Source: CAYZJR01 sp964503045 (GTDB lineage Bacteria; Cyanobacteriota; Vampirovibrionia; Obscuribacterales; Obscuribacteraceae). From it: 64,000 bases of DNA. A program made the translations under genes and the position numbers. Within the stretch, counting starts at the first letter, position 1. The number at the start of each line of letters is the position of its first letter. The DNA lies in NCBI GenBank assembly GCA_964503045.1, contig CAZCZI010000008.1:62001-126000 (forward strand), read 5' to 3'. This document shows, piece by piece, positions 1 through 8,891 of this stretch. The notes below the pieces were generated by a model. It was not told where the DNA came from and ran no database searches. It was given only the letters and a program-made list of their open reading frames with translations.

Positions 1-213
1 GACAAGCTTTTCGTAGCTCACTTCTTGCGGGTCGTACTCGACCAAAACGGCTTCTGCATGGCCGGTTCTGTCGCTGCAAACCTGCTCATAGGTGGGGTTT
101 TCTTGCTTCCCGCCGATGTATCCTGATCGGGTTCGTGTGACACCGGCAACCTGGCTGAAGACGTATTGAACTTTCCAAAAGCAGCCGGCAGCGAAAATGG
201 CTTGATCTGACAC
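1..213 (-). CDS. msrA: Peptide methionine sulfoxide reductase MsrA, N-terminal part (cut by window edge)
   Basis: Reduces methionine-S-sulfoxide in proteins and free methionine, repairing oxidative damage in the cytoplasm. Reading the minus strand from a GTG at 213 gives MSDQAIFAAGCFWKVQYVF, followed by TRSGYIGG, NPTYEQVCS and GHAEAV. These are the hallmark MsrA blocks; the GCFW cysteine is the catalytic nucleophile. A GGAG Shine-Dalgarno lies 8 bases upstream of the GTG. About 70 residues are present; the family is usually 150-210 residues, so the rest lies beyond the left edge. An ATG-started frame overlapping here (18-221) is out of phase with the MsrA reading and is a shadow. Identification is very secure even though the gene is partial. 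Confidence 0.93.
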   Translation of the reverse strand, partial: MSDQAIFAAGCFWKVQYVFSQVAGVTRTRSGYIGGKQENPTYEQVCSDRTGHAEAVLVEYDPQEVSYEKLV

Positions 214-404
214 TGTTCCATCTCCTAGAGCAAAAGCATGAGTATAGCGCACCCGACTAAGGGCAAGCAGGGTACGCTGATACTCAACTTTCGTCTCTGG
301 ATGGCTGTTCGCTTACGGTGTGCGATAAATCCAGTTCTGACAAAAACCAAGCTATCAAGCAGTTGTGCAGAAAATGTGATCGTTACAAGAATTTCGAATT
401 GTTT

Positions 405-1901
405 TTACGGTTTTCGCTTGGCAGGCTGTCCAATCGGTGGGGCGCCGGCTTCTGTACTTTTCATGAGTTTCAGCTTCTCTAAAAGTGATTGCCGCTTCAT
501 CCAGACAGTCTTGGCCTTGGTTGAATCCAGCTCGATCGCCTTGGTTAGGTCATTGATTGCCGTATGGTATTCGCCCATGATCTCAAGCTCCTCCGCCCTG
601 CGCACGTAGCCATCGCGCAGCTCCGGTGTCCGTTCGATAACCTTGTTGAGATCGGTTATCGATTCTTGATGAAAACCCAACTTGGACAGTGCGTCGGCAC
701 GTTCTAAATAGAGAACGTCATCATTGGGAGACGATCTTAAAAGCCAGCTCAGACGCCGAACGGCATTTTTGTAGTCGTGAAGTTCCCTAAAGCACCTCAC
801 CAACTTGTAGCCACCGCCTGCATACTCAGCATCGAGCTTTTCGCATTTTTCGAACTCCTTTATTGCTTCGCGATACCGTCTCATTGCGCTCAGAACATTG
901 CCGCGAATCTCGATTGCGTAACGATCTTCAGGTTGGATTTTTATGGCTTGAGTTGCATCGCTCAATGCCGATTCATACTTTTGCAATCCAAAATAACAAC
1001 GGCTGCGGCGAGTGAGTGGTTCGTTTGCCATAATCGGAATGCGATACCAATCGGATATCGGCCGTTTTTTCGCGTCGTCGGAGACGCATATGGGCAGTTG
1101 AAACAGTGCTGATCCGTCGCCTACGACTTTGGTCAAGTCTGCTACTGCCTTGTCGCGCGATTCCAATGGTTCGTATGCAGCCGCTCTATAATAGTATGCA
1201 GCTTTGAAATTGGGTCTCAACGAAATGACATGGGAAAAGTACTGTATTGCAGTCGGGTAATCCTTTCTGTTAAAAGCCTTTTGACCTGCAGCATATTCGG
1301 CAGTTGCGTCTGACGGAGACTGATTGATGTGACCAAATGGTTTTAAGACTTCTCCGGGTACGAATGCTTCCCACGCCCCATGCACTTCTTTGAGGCAAGC
1401 GAAAGCCTGATTATCTGTGTCTGCTAATTCTTTTCTGCCGATTGCTTTATAAGCTTGTGCTCTTAGTTGATAAGTGTTAGGTCTTTCCGGACATAGAGAA
1501 ATCGTCGCAGACAGATCTTCGATCGCATTAAAGTAGTCGTGCAGATCTAAGTAGGCAATTCCTCTCAGCATGTGGGCGTCAGTCACTCTTTTCTTTTTCG
1601 CGAGTAAAGATGTTGTTACCTTAATTGATTCGTTTGGCTTGTTTAGCCTCAAAAGTAAATATGCCTTCAAAGTGAGGGCGTCTGCGTCATTGGGCTGCGA
1701 AGCGACGAGCTTGTTGGCCGCAGCGAGCGCCTCACTATATTTGCGCTCTCGCGTCAATTGGTAACAATCAGGAGGGAACAAAAGGAGTTTGTCGGCTTCA
1801 ATTGCGGAGCTCGTCTTTTGTTGGGCATTGGCAGCAAGGCAATGGACACTGACAAGCGCAGCGACAATACCAATTTTGTTGAGATGCGTTTTCACCTGCA
1901 A
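405..1901 (-). CDS. Secreted TPR-repeat protein
   Basis: 498 residues with a Sec-type signal peptide (MQVKTHLNKIGIVAALVSVHCLAANAQ) followed by an all-helical array. The array reads as tetratricopeptide repeats, with recurring patterns such as A..A..AL...P....A and units like EYAAGQKAFNRKDYPTAIQYF and YLERADALSKLGFHQESI. Roughly nine to ten repeats span residues 45-470, ending in a basic, proline-rich tail. TPR proteins of this kind are protein-interaction scaffolds, and this one is expected outside the cytoplasm. The start codon is TTG at 1901 with AGGAA 9 bases upstream. The partner is unknown, and no neighbouring gene in the same direction is close enough to form an operon. Confidence 0.85.
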   Translation of the reverse strand: MQVKTHLNKIGIVAALVSVHCLAANAQQKTSSAIEADKLLLFPPDCYQLTRERKYSEALAAANKLVASQPNDADALTLKAYLLLRLNKPNESIKVTTSLLAKKKRVTDAHMLRGIAYLDLHDYFNAIEDLSATISLCPERPNTYQLRAQAYKAIGRKELADTDNQAFACLKEVHGAWEAFVPGEVLKPFGHINQSPSDATAEYAAGQKAFNRKDYPTAIQYFSHVISLRPNFKAAYYYRAAAYEPLESRDKAVADLTKVVGDGSALFQLPICVSDDAKKRPISDWYRIPIMANEPLTRRSRCYFGLQKYESALSDATQAIKIQPEDRYAIEIRGNVLSAMRRYREAIKEFEKCEKLDAEYAGGGYKLVRCFRELHDYKNAVRRLSWLLRSSPNDDVLYLERADALSKLGFHQESITDLNKVIERTPELRDGYVRRAEELEIMGEYHTAINDLTKAIELDSTKAKTVWMKRQSLLEKLKLMKSTEAGAPPIGQPAKRKP

Positions 1902-2150
1902 TGCAACGAATTCCTGAATTTAGATCGTTTTTACTACAACAGTTTAACTCGTCGCACCGTCTGATTAGGCAAGTTAACGGTAAGGAACAATAGAAATTTT
2001 GGGAGTCTTCTAATTAGGTTGAACCGTTGAGTGTGCAGGGGTTGCCGATGAATTCTCTTCGATTTGTTTCAAAAGGAGCAACTAACTCCAGGTCGGAGAT
2101 CCCATTCGAATATCGTCCGATGGAGGCGAAGTTGATTTGCCGAAGAACTT

Positions 2151-3209
2151 CTAGACGCTTTCAGGATGAAGGCGTTTATAGCGTTTGACCAAAGACGAGA
2201 GCACCGCTAGTGTAGGATTTGCAAGAGCGGCCCGTGCTTCGGGCGAGCTCAAGCACTTATACCGGAATGCAGAAAAGGCAATTGATCGCATTTCCAGCTG
2301 AGTCTTCCACCAATCAACAGAGTATGATTTCCCCTGATTCGATAGTGGTTTGCACTTGGCCGGCATCTTGCGATAAATGATGTATGAATCGAATGCGACT
2401 GCCGCCAAAACGCCAAGTAAGAAAACGTAGAGTGTGATCCAACCTCTTGCGATCATAAATGCAAGAGAGTTAGATATGAATCCGGATGAATCGCGCGCAA
2501 GGCTTCCAATGATTGCGTGATCGGCGAAGCCATATGCAACGCCGACTGAGGCGATTAGAAATGCTATTGTACGGTCGAATTTGCGCCACAACAGGGAAAC
2601 TCCAATAGATACTCCCGCAATTGCACCAAGCACTCCGTGTGTGTTGATAAGCCAATTTCCATCTCTTGGTGTCGTTTGGATTCCAGAAAAAGGCATTAGT
2701 GGAAGCCACGATAGAGACGGAACATTTTGAATGGCGAATACGCGTTCTGCAAAACCAAATCCGGTGGCGCACGCAGCCGCGATCAAAAGAATGTCAGTTA
2801 CTCCCAACAGGCACAGGCTGGATGGTCGTTTCCAGATAAACAACAGCAGCGGGAGCAACATCAAAACTTCATCGAATGCAGCGACAAAGATTGATCTCAG
2901 GAAATTGGTCTCATTGATACCAATTGATGAAAGTGCCTGCAACAACAGAGTATCAATGCTACCGCATGTGATGCCCAACGAAAAGAATGTTACTAATGCA
3001 GGCCAAGTAATCGTTCTCGTTGCGCTTCCAACTATGTACAGCCCGCCTAGAAAGAAAACGGCATGGACAACACCGATGATTGCAGCAAATCCAGCGTGTA
3101 AGAATAAAGTGACGGACCACACTGCAAAAATGGCGGCACTCGTGAGCACCATGACCTTCTCGGTGGCATTAACAATAGTCTTAGAGGAGTTCGTCATAAC
3201 CTCACTCAA
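2151..3209 (-). CDS. PrsW-like polytopic membrane protein (putative intramembrane protease)
   Basis: 352 residues with eight or more hydrophobic segments over residues 20-275 and a basic cytoplasmic tail. FDEVLMLLP, a later GFGFAERVF, THGVLGAIAG and FADHAIIG resemble the ordered acidic and histidine motifs of PrsW/CPBP-like glutamic-type intramembrane proteases (PrsW: EE, GFGFA..E, H, H). The match is by motif only; catalytic activity is inference. The TTG at 3209 overlaps the stop of the upstream gene by four bases (TTGA). The ATG at 3197, with GAG 7 bases upstream, is an equally good start. Tight overlap with the upstream repeat-bearing membrane protein implies translational coupling, and that protein is a plausible partner or substrate. 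Confidence 0.6.
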   Translation of the reverse strand: MSEVMTNSSKTIVNATEKVMVLTSAAIFAVWSVTLFLHAGFAAIIGVVHAVFFLGGLYIVGSATRTITWPALVTFFSLGITCGSIDTLLLQALSSIGINETNFLRSIFVAAFDEVLMLLPLLLFIWKRPSSLCLLGVTDILLIAAACATGFGFAERVFAIQNVPSLSWLPLMPFSGIQTTPRDGNWLINTHGVLGAIAGVSIGVSLLWRKFDRTIAFLIASVGVAYGFADHAIIGSLARDSSGFISNSLAFMIARGWITLYVFLLGVLAAVAFDSYIIYRKMPAKCKPLSNQGKSYSVDWWKTQLEMRSIAFSAFRYKCLSSPEARAALANPTLAVLSSLVKRYKRLHPESV

Positions 3210-4153
3210 TTTCCGATTCTGTTGAGCGTGTCTAAGACTTCTTGGACATCGGGGTGATAGGATGACCCGCCGCTATTGGTCGAAGAACTGGGACCGGTAG
3301 GAATCCCCGAATCGCGAGAAAGTTCATCAACACTCAATCCGTCAGAAGTATCAACTTGCGATCCTGATGTGGGAGAAGGGTTGCCTGGACTTTGTCCTTG
3401 AGATTCGAAAAGTTCGTTGAGGGACAACCCGTCGCTGGACTTCACAGGAGCGTTAGCAGTGGTGCCGTCACTTCGTGGGTTGTTTGAACCGCTGGATGCG
3501 GGATCACCTGGCACTGTTCCACCAGCGTCTCCAGCCGATGGCGAATCGCCGCCTGCCTGAGGAGGTGTTGGGCCAGATTGCCCGAAGGTTGTAGTGTCGG
3601 AATCACGCGAGCCGCTCCAACCTGAGTGCTCGCTTCCACTTTGAGCCTCTGTTGGTCCCGATGGATTCGGCATAGTCGGTACACCAGCTGGGTTTGTGTT
3701 GGCATCGCGTGAACCGCTCCAGCCCGACTGTTCGCTTCCGGCATGTACGTCTGTCGGTCCTGGAGGACTCGGCAGATCCGCGCTGCTTGAGCCGAATAGC
3801 GAATTAAGAATGTTGTCGCTCTCAGAACTTCCAAGCTGATACCCGGCTCCGATCGCTCCACCAGCGACGAGCATTCCGCCGGCAAAAATTGCAATGCTTC
3901 CGGCAGTGATCGTGCCAGGTATTAGCACAATTCCGCATACGATCAAACCGCCGATGATAAGTATTGCAATTCCGGCCAGCCAGAGCGGGTTTATGTGCAC
4001 ATCTTGGCCTGCATCCAAAGAGGTAGTGCATTGATAGTCAGCAGCCGATGCGCTCGCAGCCGACACCATGATTGCCATGACGGCGATGAACAAACAGATT
4101 GAAATAAGCTGATGCTGCTGCTTCTCAGAGCCCTTAGAGATTGATTCGTTCAA
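3206..4153 (-). CDS. Membrane protein with Gly/Ser/Pro-rich repeats
   Basis: About 315 residues from a TTG at 4153, chosen because AGAGGGA lies 8 bases upstream; a TTG at 4186 extends it without a ribosome site. There is an N-terminal signal-like segment ending in ASASAAD, then two hydrophobic glycine-rich segments (about residues 57-80 and 82-107). A long, low-complexity, probably exposed tail follows. The tail contains a 19-residue near-perfect duplication (GPTDVHAGSEQSGWSGSRD-type units, residues about 132-150 and 166-184). It also has a second pair, SDGLSLNELFESQG and SDGLSVDELSRDSG. No family is recognised. It overlaps the PrsW-like gene by four bases and probably forms a two-gene unit with it. 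Confidence 0.7.
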   Translation of the reverse strand: MNESISKGSEKQQHQLISICLFIAVMAIMVSAASASAADYQCTTSLDAGQDVHINPLWLAGIAILIIGGLIVCGIVLIPGTITAGSIAIFAGGMLVAGGAIGAGYQLGSSESDNILNSLFGSSSADLPSPPGPTDVHAGSEQSGWSGSRDANTNPAGVPTMPNPSGPTEAQSGSEHSGWSGSRDSDTTTFGQSGPTPPQAGGDSPSAGDAGGTVPGDPASSGSNNPRSDGTTANAPVKSSDGLSLNELFESQGQSPGNPSPTSGSQVDTSDGLSVDELSRDSGIPTGPSSSTNSGGSSYHPDVQEVLDTLNRIGN

Positions 4154-4229
4154 ATTGAGAATCCCTCTGGCTAGAATTCTTTCCAATTTAGCACAGTCAT
4201 CTAATGACAGGAATGGGCTTTAGCCAGGT

Positions 4230-4235
4230 TATAAT
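4230..4235 (+). promoter_or_regulatory. -10 box upstream of the PhyH gene
   Basis: A perfect TATAAT lies 30 bases before the ATG at 4265. The best -35-like word (ATGACA, 4204-4209) is badly spaced. No Shine-Dalgarno precedes the ATG, so the message would have a very short leader. Confidence 0.45.
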
Positions 4236-4264
4236 TATCGGAATCTGCGTCAGCCTCAAAATTA

Positions 4265-4975
4265 ATGACGACAACAACACAGCTTCTGGAAAGAGTGTCA
4301 ACGGAAGGATTTTTTCTTGTTGAGAATGTTGTCGAGCAAAGTACTATCGATTGTTTGATCGCTGGTTTTGACAAAGCGAAAGAAGGAATTCACGCACGAA
4401 GCCAGCACGGTGAAACATACGCGTTGCGCAATATTCTGACTGCCGTACCAGAGGTATTCGAAGTTGCAAAACACCGCGCGCTGCTATCGCTAATCCAAAG
4501 TGTGATAGGGGAAAAAGCGAAGCCCGTAAAGGCAATTCTTTTCGACAAGACAGCAAACGTTAATTGGAATCTTCGTTGGCATCAAGATTCAGTAATATCT
4601 GTGAAAGAACGACATGAGGTGCCAGGCTTTAGTGGTTGGTCGGTCAAAGTGGGAATTCCTCACGTGCGTCCTCCCGTAGAGGTGCTGGAAGCAATGGTGG
4701 CTGCAAGAATTCACATTGACGATTGCGCTGCCGAGAATGGTGCACTAAAAGTGATACCACAGAGTCACTCTCATGGCAGACTAACTGCTCAGCAAATTGA
4801 TGAGTGGAAAACCAGAAAGGCATACGTGTGTTCTGCAAAGAGAGGCGATGTACTTCTTATGAAACCACTATTGCTGCACGCCTCGGAAAAAGCAGTCAAC
4901 CCTACGCACCGAAGAGTTCTTCATATCGAGTATGCAGCCTTTGATTTACCGGGTGGGCTAGAGTGGGGCGTGTGA
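4265..4975 (+). CDS. Phytanoyl-CoA dioxygenase (PhyH) family Fe(II)/2-oxoglutarate oxygenase
   Basis: 236 residues of the PhyH double-stranded beta-helix family, which hydroxylates small molecules or lipids using Fe(II), 2-oxoglutarate and O2. The iron triad is visible: H106 and D108 in RWHQD, and H205 in LLLHAS. A downstream arginine (THRRVLH, about R217) can bind the 2-oxoglutarate carboxylate. The block IHIDDCAAENGALKVIPQSH is typical of the family. The real substrate cannot be read from sequence. It is followed immediately by a DUF1963 gene and an RlaP-type nucleotidyltransferase in the same direction, probably one operon. Confidence 0.88.
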   Translation: MTTTTQLLERVSTEGFFLVENVVEQSTIDCLIAGFDKAKEGIHARSQHGETYALRNILTAVPEVFEVAKHRALLSLIQSVIGEKAKPVKAILFDKTANVNWNLRWHQDSVISVKERHEVPGFSGWSVKVGIPHVRPPVEVLEAMVAARIHIDDCAAENGALKVIPQSHSHGRLTAQQIDEWKTRKAYVCSAKRGDVLLMKPLLLHASEKAVNPTHRRVLHIEYAAFDLPGGLEWGV

Positions 4976-4998
4976 ACGCACCGATTAGGAGTATTGTC

Positions 4999-5688
4999 GT
5001 GGATCTTGAAAAAGCACGCGCAGAGTTGAAGCGTCAAGCAGTCGTTATGGAAATCGGCGGTTTTCGCTCCAGTAATGAGATAGACGAATCTTGGTTTGGT
5101 CGTGTCAAGTTGGCGCTGCCTGATGAAGCGTGGCCGGAGACAGAAGGTGAACCAATGCACGCGCTTTGTCAGATAAACTTGACGAGGCTGCCATTCAGAC
5201 CTAAACGATTGGAAGACATCGAATTGATTACACTGTTCATTGGTCCGACCGATCTTCCTGTTGACGAAAGTAACGGAAGCAACTGGTGTCTTCGAGCTTA
5301 TCCTTGTATCAGTGATTTGATTGAACTCGAACAAGTGGACTCATCCTCATGGATCAAGCCCTTTCCAATGCGACCCACATTAGTTGACGAAGACTTCCCC
5401 TGCCATGAAGACATTAACATCGAACTTCCTGAGGAATTGAGAGAGAGTTATTACTCGCACTTTAATAACATCTCCGGATTTAAATTAGGCGGTTGGCCTA
5501 CATTGATCCAGTCAGAAATTTACTGGGCACCGAACAATGAGCACCCTGCTGTTCCTGAATATGTGTTTCAAATTGACACAACCGAAAAAGGCAACTGGAT
5601 GTGGGGCGATGGTGGAGTGGGCTATTTTGGAAGGGGCACCAAAGCAGGACACGATAATGAGTGGACAATCGAATGGCAGTGTTATTAG
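4999..5688 (+). CDS. DUF1963 (YwqG-like) protein
   Basis: A protein of about 229 residues resembling the DUF1963/YwqG family of soluble beta-rich proteins of unknown function. Supporting patterns are LCQINLTRLPF near the start, and the C-terminal KLGGWPTLIQ, VFQIDTTEKGNWMWGDGGVGYF and a terminal EWTIEWQCY. These match the usual layout of 'L.QI.l', 'lGG.p...Q', and 'l.qid......w.WgD.G' in the family. The start is set at GTG 4999 because AGGAG (4987-4991) precedes it by 7 bases. Upstream GTGs at 4963 and 4972 would overlap the PhyH gene but have no ribosome site. Co-transcription with PhyH and the nucleotidyltransferase is likely; the biochemical role is unknown. Confidence 0.78.
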   Translation: MDLEKARAELKRQAVVMEIGGFRSSNEIDESWFGRVKLALPDEAWPETEGEPMHALCQINLTRLPFRPKRLEDIELITLFIGPTDLPVDESNGSNWCLRAYPCISDLIELEQVDSSSWIKPFPMRPTLVDEDFPCHEDINIELPEELRESYYSHFNNISGFKLGGWPTLIQSEIYWAPNNEHPAVPEYVFQIDTTEKGNWMWGDGGVGYFGRGTKAGHDNEWTIEWQCY

Positions 5689-5691
5689 CGG

Positions 5692-6621
5692 ATGTCTGAG
5701 AAGAAAGTAAACCCGAATTTGATTCTGCCTGTTGGTACGCAGGTGGTTACTTTAGTTGAAGTTCGCGGCCGCCATGGAGAATCAAATCGAAGAGCAGGCG
5801 CGGTCGGAAAAATCATCAAATCCCCAACGGACAATGCGCATGCATATCAGATTCAATTTCCGGATGGAGCAGAGGTAAGTTTGCATCGGCAAGAAATTGC
5901 GATTCGAAAGCATTTGCAGAATGTGACATTCGACAGACCGGATGCATTATCCGATCGCGATTTATATGAGTACGTCATTTATCGTTGTATCGTCGGCTCC
6001 CGTGCCTACGGGCTCAAAGTGGAAGACAGCGACACTGATTTGCGCGGAGTGTATTTGCCGCCTGCCTCTCTTCACTGGTCAATTTATGGTGTGCCAGAAC
6101 AAATTGAGAGTCGTGAGACTGAAGAGTGTTATTGGGAATTGCAGAAGTTTCTAATTCTTTCCTTGAAGGCAAATCCAAATGTTTTGGAGTGTTTGTATAC
6201 GCCGCTTGTGGAGTTTGCAGATCCGTGTGCACAAGAGCTTCTCGAAAATCGCCGGCTGTTTCTGTCGAAGCTTGTTTATCAAACGTACAATGGTTATGTG
6301 CTTTCACAGTTTAGAAAACTGGAGCAAGATCTTCGAACAAAGGGAGAACTTAAATGGAAACACGTGATGCATCTAGTTCGACTCTTGCTCTCCGGCATCA
6401 CTATCTTGAATGATCATGTGGTGCCGGTACGTGTCGACGAGCATAAAGAGCGATTGATGGCAATTCGCAATGGCGAGTCCACATGGGAAGAGATAAACGA
6501 ATGGCGCCTTGACTTGCACAAAGCTTTCGATACAGCATTTGAGAAAACGAAGCTGCCTGATCGACCAGACTACGAATGGGCGAATGAGTTTCTGATCAAA
6601 TGCCGTGCAACGAAAGTTTAA
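5692..6621 (+). CDS. RlaP-type nucleotidyltransferase with N-terminal SH3-like domain
   Basis: 309 residues. Residues about 85-300 match the polymerase-beta-type nucleotidyltransferases of the RNA-repair-associated RlaP group (PF10127). The GS motif is in GSRAYG (102-107). It is followed by the metal-binding acidic cluster DSDTDLRG (D112, D114, D116) and YLPP, then helices with FLILSLKANPNVLECLYTP. Residues 10-75 form a separate small beta-rich segment (PVGTQVVTL, GAVGKI, YQIQFPDGAEV) that looks like an SH3/KOW-type domain and could guide RNA or protein binding. The nucleotide and substrate are not known. It follows the DUF1963 stop by three bases and ends three bases before a convergent gene. 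Confidence 0.82.
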   Translation: MSEKKVNPNLILPVGTQVVTLVEVRGRHGESNRRAGAVGKIIKSPTDNAHAYQIQFPDGAEVSLHRQEIAIRKHLQNVTFDRPDALSDRDLYEYVIYRCIVGSRAYGLKVEDSDTDLRGVYLPPASLHWSIYGVPEQIESRETEECYWELQKFLILSLKANPNVLECLYTPLVEFADPCAQELLENRRLFLSKLVYQTYNGYVLSQFRKLEQDLRTKGELKWKHVMHLVRLLLSGITILNDHVVPVRVDEHKERLMAIRNGESTWEEINEWRLDLHKAFDTAFEKTKLPDRPDYEWANEFLIKCRATKV

Positions 6622-6624
6622 AAA

Positions 6625-8106
6625 TTACTCGTCATCACTGTAGCTGGGTTTCTTCTGCTCGGTGGCCAAAGGGTGTTCTGTCGGGGCTGGTGATTCAGCC
6701 GATGCCTTTTCAGCAGGCGCTGTCTCTGAAGTTGCTCTCGGTGTTTCTGCAGTTTCTACTTGCGAGCTTGGAAATTTCACTGATTCAGTGGCAGATGCAA
6801 TTCCAAAACCACTGGTACCGTCAACGGTGCGCTTCATCTCGACGTCAAACGTCACTTGTTTTAGAGTCGAAGCTTTTGGAAATTCAGGAATCTCGTATTT
6901 GCTTACAAGATTTACGCAACGCACTGCCGTTTCTCTGAAGTTGGTCTCTTGAGGAACATCTCGAGAAACGTATGGTGCAGGAGCGAAGTCCACGACTTGA
7001 CACGACATGTCGCGATCTTTTGTTACGGTCACGCGCACCGTGGCAATGCCTGGACCAACATCTGCGTTTTGCCATGCATCGTAAATAGATCTGCCGACTG
7101 ATTTATACCATTGATCCCACGAGATGTTTCCATCCATTCCTGCTCGTTGCAGTTGCGGAAGCAACAATCCTGTTGCGACCAACGGTCTTTCCATTGGTCC
7201 GACGACTGGTTCGCAAAACATCGTGTTGGGAAACAACTTCCCGGGTGTGGCTCGCAATGCGGTCATTTGTGCTGGCGTGTACCAGAGGCCACCTAAAGTC
7301 GTCTTGATCAAACCAGGCGATGACACAGTGACTTGCTTGCTGTTGTCCCAGCAAACGACACCGTTACGAGAGGTAGCTGTCGCAACCGAATACCCAGGCA
7401 CCCAGGTGCTGATACCATTTCTCGTCTCCACGGGAGTGAGGCCTGGGTTGCCACCACGAACCGTGGTTGCCGGATCTATTTTTACTTCTGTGACCGAGTA
7501 GCCTGGTGCATAAGTCGTCACTCCACCTTGACTGGTGATGACCGAAACAGCGGGATGCGAAGTCAAACCGGTCTTGGCAGACATGGTGCTTACTGCATAG
7601 CCAGGTGCATAAGAGGTCACACCATTGTGCGTGGACGAAAAGATTTGGTGTCCGGGCACGCTATATGAATTTTGGCTTTGAGTAGATGTCACCGATGCAC
7701 CGTAGCCGGGCATCCATGTCATGACTCCATTACCGGGCGTACGAACATAACTAGAAATTGGCGGAATTATGTGTGGTTGCTGAAAAATCGTGTGAGCATT
7801 TTGAGGAATTCTGTCACCTACACGAACGCCGTTAGCGTAGTGCTGGTTGCCAACGAATTGCTGAATATTCGCCGGACTTGGCAGAAGCCCACTTTTTGCA
7901 TAGCTGGGATTCTGCTTGTTTAAAGTCTCGCCTGGAATTACCTTAAGCGAAGAGTTTAATGCCGACTCGTCTTTGACTCCGCCCTGAAGTACGGTGGGGG
8001 CGCCTGTTTGCTGGGCCTTTCCCTTAAGCTCAATGGCATCTGCGCCGCTCGTGGTTTGAGAGGCTAAAAGCAGGCACAGTAGGAGCTTTGTTGCGGAATT
8101 GCGCAT
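6625..8106 (-). CDS. Secreted repeat protein with TonB/TolA-like C-terminal region
   Basis: 493 residues with a signal peptide (MRNSATKLLLCLLLASQTTSG) and an exported, low-complexity N-terminal half. Four copies of G(V/I)xTxxPGY start at about residues 127, 162, 195 and 231. They are spaced 33-36 residues apart and alternate with Thr/Ser-rich linkers; a diverged fifth unit (RNGVVCW) may follow. Residues about 325-430 (WDQWYKSVGRSIYDAWQ, VGPGIATVRVTVTKD, then a region with paired cysteines) resemble the C-terminal TonB/TolA fold. This is a weak, motif-level call. The C-terminus is Glu/Pro/Ala-rich. The repeat unit is not one I recognise; a cell-envelope or adhesive role is inference. Confidence 0.72.
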   Translation of the reverse strand: MRNSATKLLLCLLLASQTTSGADAIELKGKAQQTGAPTVLQGGVKDESALNSSLKVIPGETLNKQNPSYAKSGLLPSPANIQQFVGNQHYANGVRVGDRIPQNAHTIFQQPHIIPPISSYVRTPGNGVMTWMPGYGASVTSTQSQNSYSVPGHQIFSSTHNGVTSYAPGYAVSTMSAKTGLTSHPAVSVITSQGGVTTYAPGYSVTEVKIDPATTVRGGNPGLTPVETRNGISTWVPGYSVATATSRNGVVCWDNSKQVTVSSPGLIKTTLGGLWYTPAQMTALRATPGKLFPNTMFCEPVVGPMERPLVATGLLLPQLQRAGMDGNISWDQWYKSVGRSIYDAWQNADVGPGIATVRVTVTKDRDMSCQVVDFAPAPYVSRDVPQETNFRETAVRCVNLVSKYEIPEFPKASTLKQVTFDVEMKRTVDGTSGFGIASATESVKFPSSQVETAETPRATSETAPAEKASAESPAPTEHPLATEQKKPSYSDDE

Positions 8107-8333
8107 ATGGTTAGAGCCGGGACGGCTACCTATATAAGGTAAGGGTGGATTAGAACGGTGTAAGTTAATATTTCACCACTTTACCACCGTCTAAACAGCT
8201 CCGGTAGCCCCAAAAAGCCCGTGAGGCAGCATCAAATCAGGCTGAACAGCCCACGGCCACCAGGTTTTTCGTAATAAATAGTTTGGCTTTTGGGTGGAAC
8301 GCCCGAATTCTGGACCAGTCCCCGGATTTCGGA

Positions 8334-8891
8334 TCATGATTTGGGGGCGGCAATAGGGACGTTTTTCCACTTAATGGAACGAATGGCGTTTTGTACATCG
8401 CTCCAGTAAGCATCGTATTGATTGCGAGGAGCAAAGAAATAGATTTCTTGCACTTGAGTTGCAAGCCCATCTGCATCGATGAAGATGCCATAACTGTCAA
8501 CTTTCAATTTCGGCCAGCTTCCATGCACAGATAAAACTGTCAATCCATTCACTTCGATTGTCTCAGCTAACAAGAGTTCGAATTGATCAGGTAAGGCTGC
8601 ATCGCGCAGCACCTGTTGGACAGACCAAAACTCGTCATAGGAAAGCGAGTGTAAGGGTTGATTCAAAACTTCTCTGAAGCTCTTAGCCGAAGAATCACTT
8701 ACTGGACCACCGCGATGAAATATACTGATTCGAACATCGGAGGTTTGCGCCGGCCGAAATTCGCGCATGGTCCACAGCGCATTTGCCTTGCGTGCGACTT
8801 CAACTTCCACCCACTCGACGGGAAGATTGAATCGTTCAATCTGTCCGTTGTCGATAACTTCAACTGCATTAGCAGACATGTGCTCACTCAT
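8334..8891 (-). CDS. Partner protein of the giant FHA protein, possibly DUF1795/PsbP-like fold
   Basis: 185 residues, soluble, no signal peptide. Its ATG shares one base with the TAA stop of the upstream 2514-residue gene (TAATG), so it is translationally coupled to it. The pattern is IERFNLPVEWVEVE..., a central hydrophobic strand LTVLSVHGSWPKL, and a terminal QEIYFFAPRNQYDAYWSDVQNAIRSIKW. This resembles proteins of the DUF1795/PsbP/Mog1 fold, whose last helix carries 'f....v..i..Si.w'. Some DUF1795 proteins (Eag) are chaperones for large secreted effectors, which would suit this arrangement. The fold assignment and chaperone role are inference; no sequence family is certain. Confidence 0.68.
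   Translation of the reverse strand: MSEHMSANAVEVIDNGQIERFNLPVEWVEVEVARKANALWTMREFRPAQTSDVRISIFHRGGPVSDSSAKSFREVLNQPLHSLSYDEFWSVQQVLRDAALPDQFELLLAETIEVNGLTVLSVHGSWPKLKVDSYGIFIDADGLATQVQEIYFFAPRNQYDAYWSDVQNAIRSIKWKNVPIAAPKS

Noticed and set aside
18..221. ATG-started 67-residue frame at the left edge
   Set aside because: It is out of phase with MsrA, whose motifs read from GTG 213.
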